8,642 nt of DNA from an uncultured Oscillospiraceae bacterium (GCA_934662925.1 CAKUKL010000051.1:1-8642); one strand, 5' to 3'; counted from the first letter of the stretch, positions 1 to 6,372 are shown. Notes: generated by a model from the sequence alone, not told the origin. Translations and numbers: made by a program.

Positions 1-261
1 CTCGCACAGCTCAAGGCGGGTCTGGGGGGCTATCATCAGCATGGAACAGCTCTCCGGCAGGTCCTGATACAGCTCCTCGCAGTTCTCGTCCGGCAGCTTG
101 AAGCCGCAGACGACGATGCTCAGCCGCTGCTTGTGCACCACGCGCTTGACCTCTGCCGCGCTGCGGCAGATCAGGCAGGACGCCGCTCCCCCGCTCTCGA
201 TGATCTCGCGGATCTTGGCGCTGTTTGACTCACTTTCAAAGGCTACGATTACTTTCTGCAA
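1..261 (-). CDS. Pseudo-receiver regulator downstream of glnA, probably ANTAR-type (partial; C-terminus outside window)
   Basis: Partial gene: the first 87 codons are visible and the frame is open to the left edge. The start is taken as TTG at 261-259 because the protein then begins with the short beta-strand (QKVIVAF) usual for this family, and purine-rich GGAGG stretches lie just upstream. An in-frame GTG four codons earlier sits directly on a Shine-Dalgarno-like stretch and is less likely. The visible part looks like a receiver domain (strand, helix, then VVCGFKLPD at residues 50-58), but the phospho-acceptor aspartate position, four before the conserved proline, is glycine 53, so classical phosphorylation is not expected. 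Genes directly after glnA in many clostridia encode such a domain fused to a C-terminal RNA-binding ANTAR domain that acts in antitermination; here the ANTAR part lies outside the window and is inferred. Only 49 nt separate it from glnA with no terminator between, so the two are probably co-transcribed. Confidence 0.8.
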   Translation of the reverse strand, partial: MQKVIVAFESESNSAKIREIIESGGAASCLICRSAAEVKRVVHKQRLSIVVCGFKLPDENCEELYQDLPESCSMLMIAPQTRLELCE

Positions 262-310
262 GATCCTCCACACTCCTCCGGCGAAGATTTTCGATCAGAG
301 CGGGTCAGGA

Positions 311-1642
311 TCAATAGTTGATCATGTACTTGTCGCGCTCCCAGCTGGAGACGCGGGTACGGTACTCATCCCACTCGGCTTCCTTACCGGCAATGTACTG
401 GCTGGAGACGTGCTCGCCCAGCGTAGCCATGACCAGCTTATCCTTCTTCATGCACACCAGAGCCTCCTCCAGAGAGCCGGGCAGGGCCTCGATGCCGCGG
501 CGCTTGCGGGTGGCGGGAGTCATGGCGAAGATGTTGTCGGTGATCTCAGCGGGCGGAACCATGCCCTTCTCGATACCGTCCAGACCGGCGGCAAGACAGA
601 CAGCCAGAGACAGGTAGGGGTTGCAGGCGGGATCGGGGCAGCGCAGCTCCACGCGGGTGGACTGGCCGCGGGCGGCGGGGATACGGATCAGCGCGGAGCG
701 GTTGGAGGCGGACCACGCCATGTAGCAGGGGGCCTCGTAGCCGGGTACCAGACGCTTGTAGGAGTTGACCAGCGGGTTGGTAATGGCGGCCATGCCCTTC
801 ATGTGGGCCAGAATGCCGGCGATGAAGGAATAGGCCTCCTTGGACAGCTTCTTGTCGCCGTTCTCATCATAGAACACGTTCTTGCCGTTGCGGAACAGGG
901 ACATGTTGGTGTGCATGCCGGAGCCGTTGATGCCGAAGATGGGCTTGGGCATGAAGGTGGCGTGCAGGCCGTTCTTCTGGGCCAGCGTCTTGACCGCCAG
1001 CTTGAAGGTCATGATCTTGTCGGCGCACTCCAGCGCGGGGGCGTACTTGAAGTCGATCTCGTGCTGGCCCTGAGCCACCTCGTGGTGAGAGGCCTCGATC
1101 TCATAGCCCATCTGCTCCAGCGCAAGGCAGATCTCCCGGCGGGTGGACTCGCCATGGTCCAGAGGGCCAAGGTCAAAGTAGCCGGCCTCGTCGTTGGTCT
1201 TGGTGGTGGGCTTGCCCTCCTCGTCGGTCTGGAACAGGAAGAATTCCGCCTCGGGGCCGACGTTGAAGGCGTCATAGCCCATGGCCTTGGCCTTCTCCAG
1301 CACACGCTTGAGCACGCCGCGGGGGTCGCCCACGAAGGGAGTGCCGTCGGGGTTATGGATGTCGCAGATCAGGCGGGCGACCTTGCCGTGCTGGGGACGC
1401 CACGGGAACACTACGAAGCTGTCCAGATCGGGATAGAGGTACTGGTCGGACTCATTGATGCGGACAAAGCCCTCGATGGAGGAGCCGTCCAGCATGATCT
1501 GGTTGTTGACGGCTTTCTCGATCTGGGAAGCGGTAATGGCCACGTTCTTCAGCTGGCCGAAAATGTCAGTAAACTGCATCCGGATGAACTTGATGTCTTC
1601 CTCTTTCACGATGCGAATGATGTCTTCCTTGGTGTAACCCAT
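311..1642 (-). CDS. glnA: Glutamine synthetase, type I (GSI-alpha)
   Basis: Cytoplasmic, presumably dodecameric enzyme that makes glutamine from glutamate, ammonia and ATP, the main route of ammonium assimilation. At 443 residues it matches the 443-444 residues of Bacillus/Clostridium GSI-alpha. Family landmarks: DGSSIEGF (52-59), the metal/glutamate site GPEAEFF (129-135), [12 protein letters not shown] (186-197), NGSGMH (240-244), the latch PGYEAP (300-305) with Glu303, [10 protein letters not shown] (314-323) and RVELRCPDP (330-338). Arg61 lies where B. subtilis GS has the glutamine-sensing Arg62, so feedback inhibition of that type is plausible. The ATG at 1642 is chosen over an in-frame TTG at 1660 because an AAAGGGG ribosome-binding site lies 8 nt before it and the protein then starts MGYTKEDI as usual. 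It has its own promoter and hairpin leader and is followed after 49 nt by a pseudo-receiver regulator gene. Identification is secure. Confidence 0.98.
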   Translation of the reverse strand: MGYTKEDIIRIVKEEDIKFIRMQFTDIFGQLKNVAITASQIEKAVNNQIMLDGSSIEGFVRINESDQYLYPDLDSFVVFPWRPQHGKVARLICDIHNPDGTPFVGDPRGVLKRVLEKAKAMGYDAFNVGPEAEFFLFQTDEEGKPTTKTNDEAGYFDLGPLDHGESTRREICLALEQMGYEIEASHHEVAQGQHEIDFKYAPALECADKIMTFKLAVKTLAQKNGLHATFMPKPIFGINGSGMHTNMSLFRNGKNVFYDENGDKKLSKEAYSFIAGILAHMKGMAAITNPLVNSYKRLVPGYEAPCYMAWSASNRSALIRIPAARGQSTRVELRCPDPACNPYLSLAVCLAAGLDGIEKGMVPPAEITDNIFAMTPATRKRRGIEALPGSLEEALVCMKKDKLVMATLGEHVSSQYIAGKEAEWDEYRTRVSSWERDKYMINY

Positions 1643-1703
1643 ATGAATATCCCCTTTCAATATAGTTGGGTATGCTTACGAAACTGTGATGCTGCTCAGG
1701 TGT

Positions 1704-1745
1704 GACAAAGGCGTTCTGACCCGCCGGGATCGGAACGCCTTTGTC
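1704..1745 (-). promoter_or_regulatory. Hairpin in the glnA 5' leader
   Basis: A perfect 13-bp inverted repeat (GACAAAGGCGTTC at 1704-1716 with its complement at 1733-1745) encloses a 16-nt loop, inside which a small CCC-GGC-GGG stem can form. On the glnA transcript it starts only about 12 nt after the predicted start point and ends about 60 nt before the ribosome-binding site. No U-tract follows the 3' arm, so it is not a standard intrinsic terminator. Because the gene after glnA looks like an ANTAR-type RNA-binding regulator, this hairpin is a reasonable candidate target; transcript stabilisation is the simple alternative. Confidence 0.75.
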
Positions 1746-1755
1746 CTCCTGTTTT

Positions 1756-1765
1756 CTGACGTCAG
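1756..1765. promoter_or_regulatory. Palindrome at the glnA transcription start (possible operator)
   Basis: CTGACGTCAG is a perfect 10-bp palindrome that begins in the last two bases of the glnA -10 box and covers the predicted start point. A similar palindrome (ATGACGCGTCAT) stands in the same position at the promoter of the glycosyltransferase operon. An operator role is inferred from position only. Confidence 0.35.
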
Positions 1766-1792
1766 TATAGCCGCCTAACGCCATTTTGTCAA
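1764..1792 (-). promoter_or_regulatory. Sigma-A type promoter of glnA
   Basis: On the minus strand TTGACA (1792-1787) and TATACT (1769-1764) are separated by exactly 17 bp, a near-consensus vegetative promoter. The predicted start is near 1757, giving a leader of about 115 nt before the glnA ATG. A 10-bp palindrome CTGACGTCAG covers the start point. No GlnR-type box (TGTNAN7TNACA) is visible. Confidence 0.88.
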
Positions 1793-1800
1793 CACATTTT

Positions 1801-1812
1801 TGCATGGATGCA
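1801..1812. repeat. Short inverted repeat upstream of the glnA -35 box
   Basis: TGCAT-GG-ATGCA lies about 50 bp upstream of the predicted glnA start, in an AT-rich stretch (about 1795-1888) between the purF terminator and the glnA promoter. This is a usual place for an activator site, but arms this short could be chance. Nothing else is recognisable in the stretch. Confidence 0.2.
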
Positions 1813-1888
1813 GATTTTTATCTCATTTTTCGCGTTTCGCATAGCTCGATATTCCGTTTTTGTGATTTTCGTCAAATTTGAAGCAGAC

Positions 1889-1920
1889 AAAAAAGCGCCG
1901 GGCGCGGGCCCGGCGCTTTT
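1889..1920 (-). terminator. Intrinsic terminator after purF
   Basis: A 13-bp stem whose GC core is GCGCCGGGC (arms 1891-1903 and 1908-1920) with a 4-nt loop is followed on the minus strand by a run of six T. It begins 6 nt after the purF stop codon and separates purF from the glnA promoter. Confidence 0.93.
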
Positions 1921-1926
1921 CCCTGT

Positions 1927-3312
1927 TCAGTTCCGCTCCGCTTCCTCCACCGGAAGGGGGTAATGCTCGGTAAAGCAGCCGTCGCAGAAGCCGCAGCGGC
2001 ACTCCGGCGCGATCTTCCGCAGGCTGTCCACCGACAGAAAGCCCAGACTGTCCGCGCCGATGAGCTCCCGCATCTCGTCCAGCGTGTGGTTGCAGGCCAT
2101 CAGCTCCTGTTTGGATGGGATGTCCGTGCCGAAATAGCAGGGGGCGATGAACATGGGCGCGGAGGACAGCATGTGGACCTCCTTCGCCCCGGCGTCCCGC
2201 AGCAGGCGCACCAGCTGGTTGGACGTGGTGCCCCGGACGATGGAGTCGTCGATGACCACCACCCGCTTGCCCGCGATGGTGGAGCGCAGAGGGTTGAGCT
2301 TGAGCTTCACCGCCTGCTCCCGGTTGGCCTGCCCGGGCTGGATAAAGGTACGGCCGATGTAGCGGTTCTTGATCAGGCCGTCGTTATAAGGGATGCCGGA
2401 CTCCATGGCGTAGCCCTTGGCGGCGTTCAGGCCGGAATCGGGCACGCCGATGACCACATCCGCCTCCACCGGATGCTCTTTGGCCAGACAGCGTCCGGCC
2501 AGAATACGGGCGTCGTGGACGGACTGGCCGTCGATGATGCTGTCCGGACGGGCAAAGTAAAGGTACTCGAAAATGCACAGGCTGGTCTTTTCCGTGCCGC
2601 AGCAGTCCCGGATGGACTGAAGCTCGCCGTTCAGATCGACGTACACCACCTCGCCCGGCTCCACGTCCCGGACAAAGACGGCCCCCACGCAGTCCAGCGC
2701 GCAGGACTCGGAGGCGAAGATCCACGCGTCCCCCCGCTTGCCGATGCACAGAGGCCGGAAGCCCCACGGATCCCGGGCGGCGATGAGCTTCCGGGAGCTC
2801 ATGACCACCAGCGAGAAGGCCCCCCGGAGCTGGTGGATGGCGTTGGCCACCGCCCGCTCAATGGAGCCGCACAGCAGGCGCTCCTGAGCGATGATGTACG
2901 CGATGATCTCCGAATCTGTGGTGGTGTGAAAAATGGCCCCCCGGTACTCGTAGTGGCGGCGAAGGTTATCCACGTTCACCAGATTGCCGTTGTGGGCCAC
3001 CGCGAAGGTACCCTTGACGTAGGACAGCGTCAGCGGCTGGGCGTTCTCCAGCTTGGAGCCGCCAGTGGTGGAGTAGCGCACATGGCCCACCGCCATGGTG
3101 CCGCCCAGCTCGTCCAGAACCGGGGCGGAAAACACGTCGCCCACCAGTCCCACGTCCTTGTGGCAGCGCATTTCCAGCCCGTTCATGGCCGCGATGCCGC
3201 AGGCCTCCTGCCCCCGGTGCTGGAGGGCGTACAGCCCGTAGTAGGTCGTCCGGGCACAGTCCCCCGCCGGATCGTAAATGCCGAATACGCCGCATTCTTC
3301 GTGAATCGCCAT
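1927..3312 (-). CDS. purF: Amidophosphoribosyltransferase (glutamine PRPP amidotransferase)
   Basis: Catalyses the first committed step of purine synthesis: PRPP plus glutamine gives phosphoribosylamine, glutamate and pyrophosphate. The protein has 461 residues. The N-terminal class II glutaminase begins after a short propeptide with nucleophile Cys7 (HEECGVFGIY), followed by QHRGQEACGI (31-40), GHVRYSTTG (76-84), HNGNLVN (107-113) and TDSEIIA (132-138). The C-terminal phosphoribosyltransferase carries the PRPP motif VVVIDDSIVRGTTS (351-364). Cys246, Cys392, Cys443 and Cys446 match the four cysteines that hold the 4Fe-4S cluster in the Bacillus type. The chosen ATG has AGAGGA about 9 nt before it; an in-frame ATG at 3330 with GGAGG 3 nt upstream would give a 12-residue propeptide, closer to the 11 of B. 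subtilis, so the start remains open. It has its own promoter, a long leader and a terminator, so it is transcribed alone rather than inside a pur operon. Confidence 0.97.
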   Translation of the reverse strand: MAIHEECGVFGIYDPAGDCARTTYYGLYALQHRGQEACGIAAMNGLEMRCHKDVGLVGDVFSAPVLDELGGTMAVGHVRYSTTGGSKLENAQPLTLSYVKGTFAVAHNGNLVNVDNLRRHYEYRGAIFHTTTDSEIIAYIIAQERLLCGSIERAVANAIHQLRGAFSLVVMSSRKLIAARDPWGFRPLCIGKRGDAWIFASESCALDCVGAVFVRDVEPGEVVYVDLNGELQSIRDCCGTEKTSLCIFEYLYFARPDSIIDGQSVHDARILAGRCLAKEHPVEADVVIGVPDSGLNAAKGYAMESGIPYNDGLIKNRYIGRTFIQPGQANREQAVKLKLNPLRSTIAGKRVVVIDDSIVRGTTSNQLVRLLRDAGAKEVHMLSSAPMFIAPCYFGTDIPSKQELMACNHTLDEMRELIGADSLGFLSVDSLRKIAPECRCGFCDGCFTEHYPLPVEEAERN

Positions 3313-3425
3313 GCTCTTCCATCCTCTCATGAGCCTCCGCCTTCCCCCGTTGGACTGCCTGCGGCTCCTGAGGAACGCCCCCATTGGCGCCCCGTAAAAA
3401 AGATATTTTTATTTTAGTGCCTGAT

Positions 3426-3453
3426 TTCCAAAAAAAACGCCGTTTTTATGGAA
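3426..3453 (-). promoter_or_regulatory. Alternative third hairpin of the purF leader
   Basis: TTCCA pairs with TGGAA, and inside it AAAAAC pairs with GTTTTT around a GGC loop, with a small internal loop between. It would hide the U-tract and the 3' arm of the candidate terminator, so it is another structure exclusive with termination. Mostly A-T pairs, hence weak. Confidence 0.35.
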
Positions 3454-3464
3454 TTACACGGCAT
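3430..3464 (-). terminator. Candidate attenuator terminator in the purF leader
   Basis: On the purF transcript ATGCCGT (3464-3458) can pair over 7 bp, with one G-U pair, with ACGGCGT (3443-3437); seven T follow at once (3436-3430). This is the shape of an intrinsic terminator placed about 120 nt before the purF start codon. Its 5' arm is also the 3' arm of an upstream hairpin (3456-3473), so the two cannot form together. The 14-nt loop is AT-rich and the stem short, so it would be a modest terminator, as attenuators often are. Confidence 0.5.
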
Positions 3465-3473
3465 ACGCCGTGT
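3456..3473 (-). promoter_or_regulatory. Competing (antiterminator-like) hairpin in the purF leader
   Basis: ACACGGC and GCCGTGT form a 7-bp stem with a GTAT loop. ACGGCGT, the sequence of its 5' side, is repeated further on as the 3' arm of the candidate terminator, so both copies compete for the same middle segment. No U-tract follows this hairpin. Formation here would prevent the terminator. Confidence 0.55.
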
Positions 3474-3499
3474 GAATAAACCGCAAAGCGGTTGATTCA
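3473..3499 (-). promoter_or_regulatory. First hairpin of the purF leader
   Basis: TGAAT-C-AACCGC, loop TTT, GCGGTT-T-ATTCA: five plus six base pairs around one mismatch. It starts only a few nucleotides after the predicted transcription start and shares one base with the next hairpin, so the two compete at their border. Confidence 0.5.
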
Positions 3500-3508
3500 G
3501 CAGACATT

Positions 3509-3537
3509 ATTATAAAACAGCGGAACACGGATTTCAA
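3509..3537 (-). promoter_or_regulatory. Sigma-A type promoter of purF
   Basis: TTGAAA (3537-3532) and a perfect TATAAT (3514-3509) on the minus strand are 17 bp apart. Transcription should start near 3502, giving a leader of about 190 nt before the purF ATG at 3312, unusually long for a simple gene. The known purine-aptamer consensus is not visible in that leader. Confidence 0.85.
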
Positions 3538-3599
3538 TGCGTCATCCCGCCAGATATTTTTTCCCGCCGCCCGCCGTTCTCCGTCAAAACAGGGGACGG

Positions 3600-3636
3600 A
3601 AAAACGCGCCCGGCGGCCATCCGGCCCCGGACGCGT
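3600..3636 (-). terminator. Intrinsic terminator of the glycosyltransferase / PlsY-like / permease operon
   Basis: Arms ACGCGTCCGG and CCGGGCGCGT (one G-U pair) enclose an inner GGCC-GGAT-GGCC hairpin with a single bulged G, and five T follow (3604-3600). It starts 5 nt after the permease stop codon and isolates the operon from purF. Confidence 0.92.
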
Positions 3637-3641
3637 CTCAT

Positions 3642-4586
3642 TCAGATGTATCCCATGGTGCGGACGACGTACAGCCAAGCCGTCAGGGTGAATGCGGACA
3701 GGAAGGTGGTGAGCATCACAGTGCTGCTGCTCAGCGTCCCCTCGTAGCCCATGTTCTTCGCCATGACATAGCAGCTCACCGTGGTGGCCGCGCCCAGCAT
3801 GACCAGAATGGCCACCAGCTTGTCCTCCCGGAAGCCCAGCGCGATGGCGATGGGCAGGAAGATGGCCGTAAACACCACGAGCTTGAGGGCCGTGCAGGCC
3901 AGCGCGCTCTTCAGCGCTCCGGTGGCCTTCTTCACGTCGAAGGACGCGCCCATGGCGATGAGACCCAGCGGCGTGGCCGTGGCCGACAGGCTGGACACCG
4001 TCTTGGCCAGAATGGGCGGCTGCGGGATCTTCAGCACCGACCACAGACAGCCCACGGCGATGCCGAGGATAATAGGGTTGGTGACCACGCCAATGAGGGT
4101 CCTCTTCGCCAGCGCCCTTCCGTCGCTCCCCTGCCCCGGCCGCATGAGGTTCAGCACCGCCACCGCCGCCACGTTGTAGAGCGGCACCGCGCCGATCATC
4201 ATCAGCGGGGCGGCCCCCGCGCTGCCGTAAAGGTTCTCCATCAGGGCCACGCCCAGAAGGGCGGCGCTGCTGCGGTAGGACGCCTGAACGAACTCTCCCC
4301 GGGCGGTTTTCTCCCTCATGGCCAGCGACGCCAGCAGGGCGATGAGGATGCTCCCCGCCGTGGCCAGCAGGCAGAACAGCACAAAGCGCCCATCCCATGC
4401 GGAAGCGAAGTCCGACTCGGACATATTGTGGAACAGCAGCACCGGCAGAGAGATCTGAAACACGAAGCTGTTTAGCTTTCCGGCAAACTCCTCGCTGACC
4501 GCGCCGATTCGCCGGAGAAAATACCCCGCTACCATGAGCAGAAACACCGGCATGGTGGCGTTCAGACAGAAAACAAGATTGTCCAC
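3642..4586 (-). CDS. AEC-family (auxin efflux carrier-like) membrane permease
   Basis: A 314-residue, very hydrophobic protein with about ten membrane segments in two groups of five: roughly 4-24, 38-56, 68-90, 104-120, 128-148, then 163-184, 200-216, 226-250, 257-275 and 287-309. The middle loop (149-162) is polar. The N-terminus (PVFLLMVAGYFLRRIG, LNSFVFQISLPVLLF) and the motif NPIILGIAVG (170-179) are typical of the Membrane_trans/AEC family, whose bacterial members include malate and other organic-anion transporters. The substrate cannot be read from sequence. Translation starts at GTG, with GGGTGG 7 nt upstream. It is the last gene of an operon, 16 nt after the PlsY-like gene and just before a terminator; the lipid genes upstream might suggest a metabolite linked to envelope synthesis, but that is speculation. 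Confidence 0.9.
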   Translation of the reverse strand: MDNLVFCLNATMPVFLLMVAGYFLRRIGAVSEEFAGKLNSFVFQISLPVLLFHNMSESDFASAWDGRFVLFCLLATAGSILIALLASLAMREKTARGEFVQASYRSSAALLGVALMENLYGSAGAAPLMMIGAVPLYNVAAVAVLNLMRPGQGSDGRALAKRTLIGVVTNPIILGIAVGCLWSVLKIPQPPILAKTVSSLSATATPLGLIAMGASFDVKKATGALKSALACTALKLVVFTAIFLPIAIALGFREDKLVAILVMLGAATTVSCYVMAKNMGYEGTLSSSTVMLTTFLSAFTLTAWLYVVRTMGYI

Positions 4587-4602
4587 GAACGTTCCACCCT
4601 CT

Positions 4603-5217
4603 TTAACGGTCCCGCCGGTTCAGGATGAACCGGGCCGTGACCTTTTCCTCGCCCTCCTCCGGCTCCCAGTGGCGGGCCACCACGATCACCGACGCCAGAA
4701 TGCACCCCAGCGACACCGGGGTGCCGAACATCCAAACCGCGATGCCCATGCCGAAGCACAGGAACGCGATGATGGAGCGGCAGCGGTTGGGCTTTACCTT
4801 TAAGATCAGCGTGAAGAACAGATAGCTGGACGCCAGCAGCGCCAGCGGCAGCCACATGGGCAGCAGCCCCGCCGTCACGCCGAAGGTGACGGTGATGGCC
4901 TTGCCGCCGTTGAAGCGGCGGAAGATGGAAAAGGCGTGCCCCGCCACCGGGGCGGCCAGCACCAGCGCGAAGGGCCACTGGCCCGGGTCCACCATGTGGA
5001 CAGCCAGCAGCACCGGCAGCGCCCCCTTCAGGAGATCGCACACCAGCGCTGTCAGGCCGATGGGCTTGCCCGCATGCGCGACGCAGTTGAACACGCCGGG
5101 GTTGCCGTCGGCGGCGTCAGCGGTGATGTCGATGCCTCGCAGCCACAGCGGCAGATAGTAGGCGTACAGCACGCTGCCGGACAGATAGCCCAGCACCGCG
5201 AAAAACAGGTAATTCAT
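4603..5217 (-). CDS. Divergent PlsY-like membrane protein (glycerol-3-phosphate acyltransferase family)
   Basis: A 204-residue integral membrane protein with about five hydrophobic segments (3-26, 53-75, 83-97, 111-140, 149-180). Canonical PlsY moves an acyl group from acyl-phosphate to glycerol-3-phosphate. The order of the family's motifs is recognisable: GSVLYAYY (14-21, usually GSxPxG), GIDITADAADGNPGVFN (28-44, usually SGNxGxTN), DLLKGALPVLLA (61-72, well kept), GHAFSIFRRFNGGKAI (93-108, well kept) and ARHWEPEEGEE (181-191, usually RHxxNIxRLxxGxE). The proline of the first motif, the serine of the second and the asparagine after RH (proline 186 here) are changed. The length fits the family. 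It starts one base after the glycosyltransferase stop codon, with AAGGA 5 nt upstream, so translation is probably coupled. I place it in the family with confidence, but G3P acyltransferase activity is uncertain, so no gene symbol is given; a canonical plsY is likely elsewhere in the genome. Confidence 0.85.
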   Translation of the reverse strand: MNYLFFAVLGYLSGSVLYAYYLPLWLRGIDITADAADGNPGVFNCVAHAGKPIGLTALVCDLLKGALPVLLAVHMVDPGQWPFALVLAAPVAGHAFSIFRRFNGGKAITVTFGVTAGLLPMWLPLALLASSYLFFTLILKVKPNRCRSIIAFLCFGMGIAVWMFGTPVSLGCILASVIVVARHWEPEEGEEKVTARFILNRRDR

Positions 5218-5218
5218 C

Positions 5219-6355
5219 TCAATCCTTCGCCTCTTTCACATGCTGCTCCAGAAAGATCACCGTCTGCTCCGCCGCGTCGGAGGCCACCTGATGCCGCTGG
5301 GCCTCCATCATCCGGGCGCAGCGCTCCGGGTCGCTCAGCAGCCGCCAGCCCTTTACCGCCTGGGCAAGCACGCTCCGGGCGGAGACGCTCATACCGTGCT
5401 GGGTGAACAGCTGGCGGTTCCGTGTCTCGCAGCCGGGGATGGGCTTCATGTGCACCATGGGCACGCCCATGACCGCGCCCTCGGTGGACGTGATGCCGCC
5501 GGGCTTGGTGTAGAGCAGGTCGCAGGCCTCCATATACCGGGCCACCTGATCGGTGTGCCCCACCACGCTGACCCGGGGCTCGTTCCCGAACTTGTGCCGC
5601 ATGGAATCGTATAGTTTTTCGTTGGAACCGCACACCGCGGCGATGCGGACGTCCTTCGGCGTCAGATACAGCAGGCACCGGGTGAGCTGGGTGATGTGCC
5701 CGGCTCCCATGCTGCCGCCCATGACGAGGATGAGGGGCCCGTCTGCCGGAAGGCCCAGCAGCTTCCGGCTCTCTTCCCGGCCCAGCCGCCGCTGGAAGCC
5801 CTCTGACACAGGGATGCCCATGGGCACCAGCTTTTCCCGGGCAATGCCCCGGCGTGCGAATTCGTCCAGACACAGGGCGCTGGGGATCAGGGTATAGTCG
5901 CAGTCCTCTTCCTCAAAAAACGGCGTGCAGGTGTAGTCCGTGGCCACCGCCACCGTCAGCGGGAGGGCCATGCCCCGCCGCTTCATCTCCGTCAGCGCCA
6001 TGGCCGGGAAGGTGTGGGGGGCGACGATGGCGTCACAGGGGTGCTCCGCCAGATATTTTTCCAGATCGGGGATGACCTGAGCGCAGGCGGCGTACACCGG
6101 CGACCGGACACCCAGAAAATGCTCCGCCGTGCTCACCGCCCGGCCCACCTCGTAGGTGACGCCGAATACGGCGGGCGCATTCTTCACCACGCCCACGTAA
6201 GCTCCGCTCACCAGCTGGGAAACCTTCTCCCCCGCCAGCGCGAGGAAGTCGATCCGCTCCCCCGTGTGGCCCCGGGCTTCCAGCGCCTCCACCACGGCGG
6301 AGCCGGCGGAATTATGCCCTCCGCCGGTGTTGCAGGACAAAACCAGTACGTGCAT
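5219..6355 (-). CDS. Diacylglycerol glycosyltransferase, MGDG-synthase / UgtP type (GT28-like)
   Basis: A 378-residue GT-B enzyme expected to transfer a sugar from a UDP-sugar to diacylglycerol at the inner face of the membrane. The N-terminal half matches the MGDG-synthase domain: a strand into the glycine loop VLSCNTGGGHNSA (5-17), HTFPAMALTEM (114-124) and VATDYTCTPFF (137-147). The C-terminal half is the GT28-type nucleotide-sugar domain: LILVMGGSMGAGH (208-220), VVGHTDQVARYMEACDLL (264-281) and TKPGGITSTEG (283-293), with Glu292 where the family has its UDP-binding glutamate. The ATG at 6355 follows AAGGAG at 7 nt; a longer in-frame reading to 6445 would run through the promoter and is rejected. 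There is no signal peptide. It is the first gene of a three-gene operon and overlaps none; a PlsY-like gene follows after one base, supporting a lipid role. The sugar and the number transferred cannot be told. Confidence 0.93.
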   Translation of the reverse strand: MHVLVLSCNTGGGHNSAGSAVVEALEARGHTGERIDFLALAGEKVSQLVSGAYVGVVKNAPAVFGVTYEVGRAVSTAEHFLGVRSPVYAACAQVIPDLEKYLAEHPCDAIVAPHTFPAMALTEMKRRGMALPLTVAVATDYTCTPFFEEEDCDYTLIPSALCLDEFARRGIAREKLVPMGIPVSEGFQRRLGREESRKLLGLPADGPLILVMGGSMGAGHITQLTRCLLYLTPKDVRIAAVCGSNEKLYDSMRHKFGNEPRVSVVGHTDQVARYMEACDLLYTKPGGITSTEGAVMGVPMVHMKPIPGCETRNRQLFTQHGMSVSARSVLAQAVKGWRLLSDPERCARMMEAQRHQVASDAAEQTVIFLEQHVKEAKD

Positions 6356-6372
6356 CGTTTCACTCCTTTTTG

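Noticed and set aside
98..1705. Long open frame of 535 codons on the plus strand opposite glnA
   Set aside because: It is the antisense shadow of a GC-rich gene: repetitive Gly/Ala/His/Val-rich translation, no family motif, no ribosome-binding site, and glnA is certain on the other strand.
1704..1745. glnA leader hairpin as an intrinsic terminator
   Set aside because: No U-tract follows the 3' arm on the glnA strand, and on the plus strand there is no gene to end.
1746..1888. GlnR binding box upstream of glnA
   Set aside because: No TGTNAN7TNACA sequence is present on either strand in this region.
1963..3417. Open frame of 484 codons on the plus strand opposite purF, with similar ones opposite the permease (3537-4475) and the hydrolase (6496-7704)
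   Set aside because: All are shadows of secure minus-strand genes; the last also runs through the tRNA and its promoter. Compositions are those of reversed codons and no motif is recognisable.
3313..3502. Purine or other known riboswitch in the purF leader
   Set aside because: I looked for the conserved purine-aptamer segments and the ykkC/PRPP-type core and see neither; the structured part is too short for most known aptamers.
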